The notes beneath the pieces are model-generated. The model was not told where the DNA came from. It did not search any database and saw only the letters and a list, made by a program, of their open reading frames with translations. Shown piece by piece: positions 27,462-36,977 of a stretch of 64,000 nt of DNA (the first letter of the stretch is position 1; every line of letters begins with the position of its first letter). The DNA comes from Mucilaginibacter pineti (GTDB lineage Bacteria; Bacteroidota; Bacteroidia; Sphingobacteriales; Sphingobacteriaceae): positions 124,001 to 188,000 of the forward strand of contig NZ_FNAI01000002.1 in NCBI RefSeq assembly GCF_900101875.1, given 5' to 3'. Both the position numbers and the translations under genes were made by a program.

Positions 27462-28370
27462 ATGAAAGCGTTAACTTTATTTTTCTCAATAGTTTGCCTG
27501 TTTCTTTTTTCATGTAAAAAAAGTCATCAAAATAATAATACTGCGAAACCTAAAATGTATCAACTTAGCTATAGTGTAAGCTCATTTTCGCAGCAAATAA
27601 TACCGATAAAAAATGCCGCAGGGCAAAAAACTAATAGTCTGGCGGTAAATGCTTCTTTAAAGGACTCCTTAGATGTGCTTTATTTTTATTTGTATGACTC
27701 ACAAAATAAGCTATATGATACCTTAACCCAGACATCATCCTACTCCTATCCCTTTGGAACCATCAGGGATAGTGTAGCAGCTGGCGCATATACTGTGGTT
27801 TTTATGGGTATAAAAGATGTAGAGGCTGTTAACGGGTATAAAGTTAACGGTCCTACGGTTAGTAGGACTACTGCTCTCTTGAGTTGGCCAGAAGTATTCA
27901 GTAAAAAAATTGCTATAAATGTTTCGGCCTCAACCCCCAATCAACATCTGGTGCTGGACAGGGTTGTGGGGCAAATACAAGTTAATATACAGGATGCGCT
28001 ACCCAGTAACTATGCTTCGGTTAAGGCACAACTTCCTGGAGACAGCACCTATTATGCTATTTATAACCCAACCAATCCTACAGGCGTAGGTGATGCTATT
28101 TATAACAGAACTATCTCTGCGCAAGAGAGGGCTGCCTCACCACCTTTTCAGTTCAGTTTTTTTACCAGGCAGTTTTCGTCCCCATTTACATTAACCCTAA
28201 GCTTTTATGATGCGCAGGGTACGCTCTTGTTTACAAAGGCAATACCCAATGTTACCTGTAAACAAAATACCAGAACCATATTAACCGGAAAACTTGTTTC
28301 AAATACCAGCAGTAATTTTCAAATAACTTTTAATTCAGACTGGGGAAGTGTTAATAATATGCCGTTTTGA
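27462..28370 (+). CDS. Surface or periplasmic lipoprotein, paralogue B
   Basis: 302-aa lipoprotein with lipobox LFSC (Cys18) and KKSHQ after it. It parallels the preceding gene segment by segment: YQLSYSVSSFSQQIIPI near the start, VLYFYLYDSQNKLYDTL, AAGAYTVVFMGIKD, a VLDRVVGQIQVN strand matching VDRIVSKLTVK of paralogue A, and a TILTGKL...DWGSVNNMPF end. The shared Asp-Arg-Val/Ile-Val core and C-terminus argue for duplication. Function is unknown; a structural or anchoring role at the cell surface is inference. Confidence 0.75.
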   Translation: MKALTLFFSIVCLFLFSCKKSHQNNNTAKPKMYQLSYSVSSFSQQIIPIKNAAGQKTNSLAVNASLKDSLDVLYFYLYDSQNKLYDTLTQTSSYSYPFGTIRDSVAAGAYTVVFMGIKDVEAVNGYKVNGPTVSRTTALLSWPEVFSKKIAINVSASTPNQHLVLDRVVGQIQVNIQDALPSNYASVKAQLPGDSTYYAIYNPTNPTGVGDAIYNRTISAQERAASPPFQFSFFTRQFSSPFTLTLSFYDAQGTLLFTKAIPNVTCKQNTRTILTGKLVSNTSSNFQITFNSDWGSVNNMPF

Positions 28371-28473
28371 CCGGATAAGATAAAAGGAGGTAATTACACT
28401 ATATAACAACCTGAGCTGGGTATATTTGTCCGTTTTTTATCCACAATAATTCGTCAATACCGGCTAATTTTTG

Positions 28474-28481
28474 TACTTTTG
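28474..28481 (+). promoter_or_regulatory. Putative -7 promoter element of gyrB
   Basis: TACTTTTG fits TAnnTTTG and lies 22 nt before the gyrB ATG. TTCG at 28450-28453, 20 nt upstream, may be a weak -33 box. Confidence 0.55.
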
Positions 28482-28497
28482 AAGGTTGTTGTACTAA

Positions 28498-30462
<1,965 letters not shown>

Positions 30463-30502
30463 GAAGCTGCCCCGGCAGGTGCTGCGCATTATAATACATA
30501 CA

Positions 30503-30538
30503 GACCGTATCATTTCATGATGATACGGTCTTTTTTTT
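30503..30538 (+). terminator. Rho-independent terminator of gyrB
   Basis: GACCGTATCA at 30503-30512 pairs perfectly with 30521-30530 around an 8-nt loop, followed by eight T residues (30531-30538). A classical terminator 40 nt after the gyrB stop. Confidence 0.92.
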
Positions 30539-30726
30539 GGCCATTTTGTTCATTTGTAGTTTAACGGTTGAATATTAACCCATATTAAATATAATCTCTG
30601 CTTATTTGTATAAATCAATTATTAAACAAAACAATACCTTGTAACATAACCGTTTACGAAAAGCTATTGCGTAAATATTTATGAGTATTCATGCCAATAG
30701 CTCCCTCCAATTAAAACGGTTTTTAC

Positions 30727-31476
30727 ATGACACAATTTTTAAAAAAGGCCTTTATGGCTATTGCGCCCGGTAATTTTTTGCTAACCTCAACTATAGACGA
30801 GGTTAAATTTCAGGGCTATAACCGCACCGGTTTCGGCGGCCGCGGGGTGTATTTAAAAGGTATTGATTATGAACTGGAACTAAAATACCTCAAGTATTTT
30901 ATAGGCGAAGGTTCGGTATTAATTGATGTGGGTGCCAACTCTGGCATCTATAGCATGATGGCCGCAAAAATTGTGGGCAGTAAGGGAACGGTACTATCGG
31001 TTGAACCCTTCCCGGCTATGAGTGCCATGCTGATAAAAAATGCCGAGCTTAATAATTTTAACAATGTGCGCGTTCGCACCTTTGGAGCAAGCGATAAAAC
31101 GGAGGTTAAAACCTTTTGGCTCAATGGCAACAAACCTAACTCCTTTAGCTTTTCTATCCAGGATGGCGATGCCAAAAATCTATCGTTCCTTACCGTTAAG
31201 CTCGATGAGCTGTTTGAATGGGAACACCTGCAGCGCCTTGATTATATAAAGATAGATGCCGAGGGCGAAGAGGATAACGTATTGAAAGGTGCCGAGCAGA
31301 TCATCGAGAAATTTCACCCCATTATACAGGTAGAGATGACCCAGCGCATGCCGCAATCTATCCCAAAAGACTACAAGATCTTCCATATCCCCACAAGCGA
31401 TAATCATGTTTATATCCCCGGTAACAGCAACAAAATACAGGTAGCCATAGATCTGGGCTGGGAAATGATAAAATAG
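30727..31476 (+). CDS. FkbM-family methyltransferase
   Basis: 249-aa class I SAM-dependent methyltransferase of the FkbM type, often O-methylating sugars or natural products. The SAM-binding loop is VLIDVGANSGIYSMMA, followed by the acidic VEPFPAM motif. The FkbM hallmark YIKIDAEGEEDNVLKGAEQ lies near residue 175. It is a single gene between two terminators. The substrate may be a glycan, as for many family members in Bacteroidota, but nothing in the local context fixes this. Confidence 0.88.
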   Translation: MTQFLKKAFMAIAPGNFLLTSTIDEVKFQGYNRTGFGGRGVYLKGIDYELELKYLKYFIGEGSVLIDVGANSGIYSMMAAKIVGSKGTVLSVEPFPAMSAMLIKNAELNNFNNVRVRTFGASDKTEVKTFWLNGNKPNSFSFSIQDGDAKNLSFLTVKLDELFEWEHLQRLDYIKIDAEGEEDNVLKGAEQIIEKFHPIIQVEMTQRMPQSIPKDYKIFHIPTSDNHVYIPGNSNKIQVAIDLGWEMIK

Positions 31477-31509
31477 CACGAAAATTTTTAACTCTTAACT
31501 GATCGAATG

Positions 31510-31541
31510 AAGCCCGCTTTTAGGGGGCTTTTTACTTTTTT
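31510..31541 (+). terminator. Terminator of the FkbM gene
   Basis: AAGCCC at 31510-31515 pairs with GGGCTT at 31525-31530, followed by a T-rich run. It lies 33 nt after the stop and just before the padR operator. Confidence 0.75.
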
Positions 31542-31574
31542 ATTTATATACATAATTTTGTTATGTATATAAAT
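31542..31574. promoter_or_regulatory. Operator palindrome of the padR operon
   Basis: A perfect 14-nt inverted repeat (ATTTATATACATAA at 31542-31555, complement at 31561-31574) encloses TTTTG. The spacer supplies TTTG (31557-31560) as a -33 box exactly 20 nt before the -7 box TACATTTG at 31581-31588. A repressor bound here would cover the promoter, which fits PadR autorepression. Confidence 0.85.
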
Positions 31575-31580
31575 AATTTA

Positions 31581-31588
31581 TACATTTG
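31581..31588 (+). promoter_or_regulatory. -7 promoter element of padR
   Basis: TACATTTG matches TAnnTTTG. Its end is 4 nt from the ATG at 31593, so the transcript would be leaderless or nearly so. The paired -33 TTTG at 31557-31560 lies in the operator spacer. Confidence 0.7.
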
Positions 31589-31592
31589 ATCT

Positions 31593-31931
31593 ATGAGCAC
31601 AAACCCACTGCTAAAAGGCACGCTGCAAACCATTATTCTGAAACTACTGGAAGATAATGCCGAAATGTACGGTTATGAAATTACCCAAAAGGTAAAGGAA
31701 GTAACAGCAGGCGAGATCATGCTTACCGAAGGTGCGCTTTACCCCGCCCTGCACAAGCTGGAAGCCGATGGTTTTCTGGAAACCTTTACCCAGGTGGTTG
31801 ATAACCGCGTACGCAAATACTATCGTCTTACTGAGGAGGGCGGTAAAGAGGTAACAAGTAAATTAAGCGAGGCACAATCATTTATTGAGCAGTTACAAGC
31901 ATTGTTAAACCTTAAACCGGCTGTAAAATGA
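31593..31931 (+). CDS. PadR-family transcriptional regulator
   Basis: 112-aa winged-helix repressor. The N-terminal domain reads LKGTLQTIILKLLEDNAEMY, then GYEITQKVKEVT and the recognition segment LTEGALYPALHKLEADGFLE. A DNRVRKYYRLTEEG wing follows, with a short C-terminal helix for dimerisation. PadR proteins commonly repress their own operon and a membrane target gene. Here the stop overlaps the next start (ATGA at 31928-31931), so regulator and membrane protein are co-translated. A perfect palindrome overlaps the promoter. Confidence 0.93.
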   Translation: MSTNPLLKGTLQTIILKLLEDNAEMYGYEITQKVKEVTAGEIMLTEGALYPALHKLEADGFLETFTQVVDNRVRKYYRLTEEGGKEVTSKLSEAQSFIEQLQALLNLKPAVK

Positions 31932-32617
31932 AACTATCTAATGATGAGCTGATGTGGATAAATGAGCGTATGAAAATATACGACATTAAATTCCAGGAAA
32001 TATATAACGAAATTTTAGACCACATCATTACCGCCATTGAAGAAAAGCGTACCAATGGCGATAAGCGGGATATCCTGGAAGTTTTTCAGAACGTAGTTGA
32101 TGATCATTTTGGCGGCTATGTAGGAATTGAGAATCTTTCGCTTGAACAGGAAAAGATTTATCTTAAAAGCGTGAAGACAGCCTGGATGCGGAGTTTTAAA
32201 TATTACCTTAACTGGCCAATGTTGGCTTTTACCGTGGCAGCAGTTCTGCTGAGCTTTCAATTACCCAATGTAAAGTTTGTGAGGGCATTTTTACTGGTGG
32301 GGATATTTTTGTTAGCCTTTTCGCCCATGGTGTATGCACAAATTGCCCTGGCCGGCAAATTTAGAACCATCAAGGGGAAAAAGTCAATTTTAAAAGGGCA
32401 TTTACTTACCCGTACAATGATTCCCGCTACAGTGCTTAACTCCATGATCTATATGCCTCAGTTTTTCTTTATTTGGAACGATAATGAAAACTACTGGAGT
32501 AATTTTAAGCACATACCCGTAGCCTTTTTTGTACCCGTATTAATGTTGTTTGTATTGTTGAATTTAACCGCCATCCGTTATTGCAAAGAGGTGATCGCCG
32601 CAAAATCATTATTATAA
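31928..32617 (+). CDS. Membrane protein of the PadR operon, copy 1
   Basis: 229-aa protein with a soluble N-terminal ~85 residues (IYDIKFQEIYNEILDHIITA, then VVDDHFGGYVG), followed by about four to five membrane helices from residue ~95. I do not recognise a named family. The N-terminal layout resembles the short domain found before permeases regulated by PadR. Its start overlaps the padR stop. The next gene encodes a paralogue with the same plan (EVYDHTLNAL and DFGGPRG at matching positions). The pair may form a membrane sensor or transporter whose level PadR controls; this is inference. Confidence 0.8.
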   Translation: MKLSNDELMWINERMKIYDIKFQEIYNEILDHIITAIEEKRTNGDKRDILEVFQNVVDDHFGGYVGIENLSLEQEKIYLKSVKTAWMRSFKYYLNWPMLAFTVAAVLLSFQLPNVKFVRAFLLVGIFLLAFSPMVYAQIALAGKFRTIKGKKSILKGHLLTRTMIPATVLNSMIYMPQFFFIWNDNENYWSNFKHIPVAFFVPVLMLFVLLNLTAIRYCKEVIAAKSLL

Positions 32618-32635
32618 AAACCTAAATCCTATTAA

Positions 32636-33352
32636 ATGAAACCATCTGTAAGCCAGGATAAACAATTAAAAGATTACCTGCGTAAGGCGCTAAAATACCG
32701 CGAAACGTACGAGGAAGTGTATGATCACACTTTAAATGCATTAAATGAGATGGCTTTAAATGAACTGCCGTTTCAGGATAGTATTAACCGCATCATCGCA
32801 AATGATTTTGGAGGCCCCCGCGGTTTGGCAACTATGGAAAGGAGTCATGAAAAAAGCTTTTACAATGTCACTATAAAAAAGCAATGGCAGTATTTTAAGC
32901 AATGGTTTAAATTTCCCTTGCTTCCGGTTACTATAGGTTTGTGTATATTAATACACGTGCTATCTACAGCTATTCCGGCAGTAATTAGCCTGCTTTTACT
33001 GTTTGCAGGTGTTGTTTTTCCGGTACTTTTAACCAACATCAGGTATTTTAAAGCGGGATTAGTTTTAGGTAATACCATGAAATCCATACGTGATTATCCG
33101 TTCAGGCGGGTAGCATTTTTACCCTTAAATGTTGTATACCTGCAAATTGCATCTTCGGCATTAATTTATGTATTCCAGGATTTTTTACACCTTCATTTAA
33201 ATAGTATAACCATAGTGCCCGGTTATCAGTTCATGAGTTTACAGGTAAGCCAGGTGGCTTGCAGCCTGATGTTTACGCTAATTATTCTGCATGAACTATG
33301 CCTTTATAAATTGTATAAGGAAGAACTTAAAACGCTTAAGCAAATAGCGTAA
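32636..33352 (+). CDS. Membrane protein of the PadR operon, copy 2
   Basis: 238-aa paralogue of the preceding protein, 18 nt downstream. The N-terminal soluble part has YRETYEEVYDHTLNALNEMA and the NDFGGPRG motif. About four to five membrane helices follow from residue ~95 and the end is basic and cytoplasmic. Shared spacing of the YDH-helix, the (D/N)DFGG motif and the helices shows common ancestry with copy 1, though the sequences have diverged widely. It is the last gene of the operon; the next gene is convergent, 3 nt away. Confidence 0.8.
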   Translation: MKPSVSQDKQLKDYLRKALKYRETYEEVYDHTLNALNEMALNELPFQDSINRIIANDFGGPRGLATMERSHEKSFYNVTIKKQWQYFKQWFKFPLLPVTIGLCILIHVLSTAIPAVISLLLLFAGVVFPVLLTNIRYFKAGLVLGNTMKSIRDYPFRRVAFLPLNVVYLQIASSALIYVFQDFLHLHLNSITIVPGYQFMSLQVSQVACSLMFTLIILHELCLYKLYKEELKTLKQIA

Positions 33353-33355
33353 GTT

Positions 33356-33790
33356 TTACTTGGTGGGCTTTTTAAATTTTAATACCTGCTTGCCGTAATC
33401 AATCACGGCCTTGTATTTCATGAGGATATCGCCGCCCAAAACACCCAATACCTCGGGGTGGCCCATTTGGCGGTAGGCTATGTTAATGGTCGATAGATCT
33501 AAAACGGCCACTTCAAACATATCAATTTTAAGGCTGCCAATTTTCATCCCTTTTATAGTAGCCGTAAACGACTCCATGGTGTTAGTGCCCAGGCCTGTTG
33601 ATAACCTGTCGCTGGCCAAAATAGACGTAGCCTCGCTGGCGGCCGCAAGCATGGTTTGGTCAAAAGCAGTTTTTGATGCGCCGGTATCCAGCACTACAAT
33701 AAAAGCCTTTTTAAACAAGATCACCTCAACCAGCGGATGAAAGCCGTCGTCATGAAGGTCAATGATCTGGAGCGGGATAGATATAGCCAT
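33356..33790 (-). CDS. Retropepsin-like aspartic protease domain protein
   Basis: 144-aa protein with the retroviral-type aspartyl protease signature VVLDTGASKTAF (Asp35-Thr36-Gly37), flap-like residues, and a second hydrophobic-Gly stretch EVLGVLGGDILMKYKAVIDY near the C-terminus. Bacterial proteins of this family act as homodimers, one Asp from each chain. No signal peptide or membrane segment is seen, so the single domain is probably cytoplasmic. Physiological substrate is unknown. Its stop lies 3 nt from the convergent PadR-operon membrane gene. Confidence 0.85.
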   Translation of the reverse strand: MAISIPLQIIDLHDDGFHPLVEVILFKKAFIVVLDTGASKTAFDQTMLAAASEATSILASDRLSTGLGTNTMESFTATIKGMKIGSLKIDMFEVAVLDLSTINIAYRQMGHPEVLGVLGGDILMKYKAVIDYGKQVLKFKKPTK

Positions 33791-33980
33791 CCGATAATGA
33801 TAGTAATTTTATTTAATGATCCGGGAAAAAGTGTAAAGTTTAATATAAAAAATGTGAAGCATATTGAACACATCAGCCAGCACATATATATCTATATTTA
33901 TTTTATAGATGTTTAAATAATAAGCTTCTGTATTAATGCTCAAATTAACTTATATATCTGTTTACCTGTTATAAATAAAT

Positions 33981-34655
33981 ATGGAAAGAGGAGTTATTAA
34001 AGACATTGTAGCCTGGGATATTGTAAACTGGTCAAGCGCAATAAAGTACTGGGAAGATAATGCCCAGGTTACCAATAAAAATTATGAATGCCTGGAGTTA
34101 GGGTCAAGTAAAGGGGGAATGTCCCTGTGGCTTGCGTTAAATGGCAACAATGTGTTGTGTACAGATCTTAACGGACCGGAAGACGACGCCCATCGGATCC
34201 ATGAGAAATACAGATGTACCCCCAGGATTACTTATGCCGCTATGGATGCTACCAATATTCCGTATGAAAACCATTTTGATGTGGTTATATTTAAATCGAT
34301 AGTAGGCGGCATCAGCAGTGGTAATCAGCAGAACAAAGCAAAAACGCTTAATGAGATCCATAAGGCGCTTAAGCCGGGAGGAAAGTTGCTGTTTGCAGAA
34401 AATTTAGAAGCTACTTTTTTACACAAAATTTTGAGGCGGAATTTCGGAACCAAAGGCTGGAATTATTTAACCTTCAACGAAATAAAGGATGTGTTTTCAT
34501 CTTATCATAAAGTGAATTACAAAACCACTGGTTTTTTTGGATGCATGGGCCGCAACGAATGGCAACGCAACTTTTTAGGAAATGTAGATAACATGCTTAG
34601 CTGGGTAATTCCCAACAGAAGCAAGTATATAGTAATGGGCGTAGCCGAAAAATAA
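33981..34655 (+). CDS. Class I SAM-dependent methyltransferase
   Basis: 224-aa methyltransferase. The SAM loop is CLELGSSKGGMSLWLA, followed by the acidic LCTDLNGPEDD strand end. The motif YENHFDVVIFKSIVGG and the post-II stretch LKPGGKLLFAENLEA are typical of UbiE/type-11 enzymes. The C-terminal part contains YKTTGFFGCMGRNEWQ. The substrate cannot be assigned. It is a single gene in an AT-rich setting, facing tamL in a convergent layout. Confidence 0.85.
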   Translation: MERGVIKDIVAWDIVNWSSAIKYWEDNAQVTNKNYECLELGSSKGGMSLWLALNGNNVLCTDLNGPEDDAHRIHEKYRCTPRITYAAMDATNIPYENHFDVVIFKSIVGGISSGNQQNKAKTLNEIHKALKPGGKLLFAENLEATFLHKILRRNFGTKGWNYLTFNEIKDVFSSYHKVNYKTTGFFGCMGRNEWQRNFLGNVDNMLSWVIPNRSKYIVMGVAEK

Positions 34656-34711
34656 TTACCGAATTGGTGAGCTACGGATTTTCATAGTTTTAAACCAATA
34701 ATTCAAAATTA

Positions 34712-36973
34712 TTAAAACGGATACCCGATAGCCAGGTTAAATACGCTGCGGTGGAAGTTGAGGTTCCATTCTTTTTCACCCGGTTGCCTGTATGGTGCGC
34801 GGAAAGGTACACCCAGATCGGTACGCAGTACCAATACCGACAGATCGAAACGTAACCCGAAACCCGCATCCACGGCTATCTGGTTAATAAAATTTTTGTT
34901 GAACACACCGCCCGGCTGTAATGGATTTGAATTTAACGACCATATATTACCCGCATCAACAAACAAAGCACCGCGCACTATACTGAATAATTTAGGCCGG
35001 AACTCGGCATTGGCCTCAATTTTTATATCGCCCGATTCATCTGGAAGGAAGTCGCCATTGCTTAGGTTTTTGGTAGGGTTATATGATCCCGGCCCGATAG
35101 ACCGCGCCTGGAAACCACGTAAACTGTTTGGTCCGCCTATGAAAAACTGCTGGCTGTAAGGTAGCTGGGTAGAGTTACCATAAGCATAACCAACACCCAC
35201 AATAAACCGGGTAGCAAATGAACTGTTCAAGCCGAGTTTATGGTAGTAACGTACTTCGCTCTCTAATTTAACGTACTGATTAAAGGTGGCGCCAAAAAGC
35301 TTGCGCACCTTACCTTTTAATGTATCGGCACCGGTTAATATACCGTACAGGTTATTCGACAGGCCAATTTTACCATTGTAATAAAGCGTATTGGTGCGGT
35401 AGTCTTCGGTGGTATTGGTATAGGTGTAGCCGTAGCTTGGGCCAAAAGTAAGCTGTTTATCAATAACGTGTTTTAAGGTAGGGTTGCCGGTATTCTTTAT
35501 ACTATCCTGGTACAATTGCGATACCTCCCGCGGGTTCACAAAAGTAAAATTCAGGATGTTTAACTCATGTGACCGGTGTACCGATTCTTTCCACTGGTAA
35601 CCGAACGAGGCATTGAACGAATTTAGCGTGTATAGCTTTTGCCGGTTAATGAGCGTATAGCCCAGCGTTAAATTGGTATGCGGGATATAAGCATTGTCGG
35701 ATTTTGGGTAGAACGGACTGATGAACCGCGGCCACGATAAGGTAGTGGTAATACCCGCCTGGTATACATCAAAGCCGTTGTTATTGCCGCCAAACTGTAC
35801 ATCGGTGCTTCCAAACAGGGTAACACTCAGGGCTTCGCCGCCTTTAAAAGCGTTACGATTTTTCCAGTTAAGATTAACCTGCGTACCCGTGTAATTGGCC
35901 GATGTGGTACGCCCCAAAATTTCCAGCTGTAATGATTTCTTTTGATAAGGGGTTAAAAAGTAATAGACATCCAGCTTTGGCGAATCGGGGGTTACATCCT
36001 CAAAACGGTTCTTTACAAATTTGTAAGGGCCAAGGTTTACAAACCTGTTTAACGAATTGTTATGCGCGGTGCGGTTATACGCATCGTTAGGGTGCAGCTG
36101 AACGGTATTGGCAAAAGCATAACTGTTGATGGTTTTTCTTCTTTCAACCACATTATACCAGCGATATGGTTTAGCCTTATCCATCATCAACGAAGTATCA
36201 GTTAGCGAATAGCTTGGATACACATAAATATTACGAATGGTATAAATTTCCTGCGCGCGCTCGGCAATGTCGTTTTTTACTTTCACAAAAATGTCAACCT
36301 GATGACCTGCAATAGTGCTGTCCACCCGCATGATCAGATCCTCGGGTGCAAAGAAAAAGAAACCTTCTTCCTTTAATCGGGCATCAATCCGCAGGCGTTC
36401 GTTTTTAATTACATCGAGGTTGTACTTATCGCCAACCTTTAAAAAAGTTTTGGCAGCAGCACCGGCAACGGCGGTATCAATACTTTCGTTACCCTGCGGA
36501 AATATCACCTTCCGTATTTTATAACCCGGACCGGTTTGAGCGGTGTAAACAGCTTTTGCGCTTTTGCCCTTGCTTATGGTATCGCCGCTAACCTGCGCCT
36601 GAAAAAAGCTTTGGTTTTGCAGCCTGTTCTGTAAAATACTACTGTTTTTTCCCAGATCTACAGCGCTTACAAGTACGGGTGGTTCGCCTTTGCCATGCAG
36701 CCAGTGGGCAAGGCCCTTGGTTTTTTTGGTTTGTGTAATATTCCACAGGTATAGTTTAAACTTTAAGCCCAGGATAGAACTGTTGGGTAAAGGCCTCAGC
36801 AAAGTTTGCAGATCGGTACTCAGTGCTTTGGCGTCACTTTTTTTCAGGTCTTTATCTTCTACCTTTATTGTTGCGCCGGTATATAATTTTTGACCGGGCG
36901 CCAGGTATTTTGTATTACTGCAAGCGCTTAATACAACAGATAGTACCAGTATATATCCTAATTTTTTAATCAT
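34712..36973 (-). CDS. TamL: lipoprotein BamA/TamA-family outer membrane protein
   Basis: Omp85-superfamily protein (753 aa) expected to work with TamB in assembling or lipid-supplying the outer membrane. Translation from 36973 gives MIKKLGYILVLSVVLSACS, a lipoprotein signal with Cys18. An earlier in-frame start (37141) lies inside tamB and lacks a signal peptide. POTRA-like domains span roughly residues 30-370. The C-terminal barrel contains the YSQQFFIGGPNSLRGFQARS segment with the conserved Arg-Gly-Phe of Omp85 proteins, and it ends in a Phe. The start is 4 nt after the tamB stop. Lipid-anchored TamA homologues are the known Bacteroidota form. Confidence 0.92.
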   Translation of the reverse strand: MIKKLGYILVLSVVLSACSNTKYLAPGQKLYTGATIKVEDKDLKKSDAKALSTDLQTLLRPLPNSSILGLKFKLYLWNITQTKKTKGLAHWLHGKGEPPVLVSAVDLGKNSSILQNRLQNQSFFQAQVSGDTISKGKSAKAVYTAQTGPGYKIRKVIFPQGNESIDTAVAGAAAKTFLKVGDKYNLDVIKNERLRIDARLKEEGFFFFAPEDLIMRVDSTIAGHQVDIFVKVKNDIAERAQEIYTIRNIYVYPSYSLTDTSLMMDKAKPYRWYNVVERRKTINSYAFANTVQLHPNDAYNRTAHNNSLNRFVNLGPYKFVKNRFEDVTPDSPKLDVYYFLTPYQKKSLQLEILGRTTSANYTGTQVNLNWKNRNAFKGGEALSVTLFGSTDVQFGGNNNGFDVYQAGITTTLSWPRFISPFYPKSDNAYIPHTNLTLGYTLINRQKLYTLNSFNASFGYQWKESVHRSHELNILNFTFVNPREVSQLYQDSIKNTGNPTLKHVIDKQLTFGPSYGYTYTNTTEDYRTNTLYYNGKIGLSNNLYGILTGADTLKGKVRKLFGATFNQYVKLESEVRYYHKLGLNSSFATRFIVGVGYAYGNSTQLPYSQQFFIGGPNSLRGFQARSIGPGSYNPTKNLSNGDFLPDESGDIKIEANAEFRPKLFSIVRGALFVDAGNIWSLNSNPLQPGGVFNKNFINQIAVDAGFGLRFDLSVLVLRTDLGVPFRAPYRQPGEKEWNLNFHRSVFNLAIGYPF

Positions 36974-36977
36974 GAGC

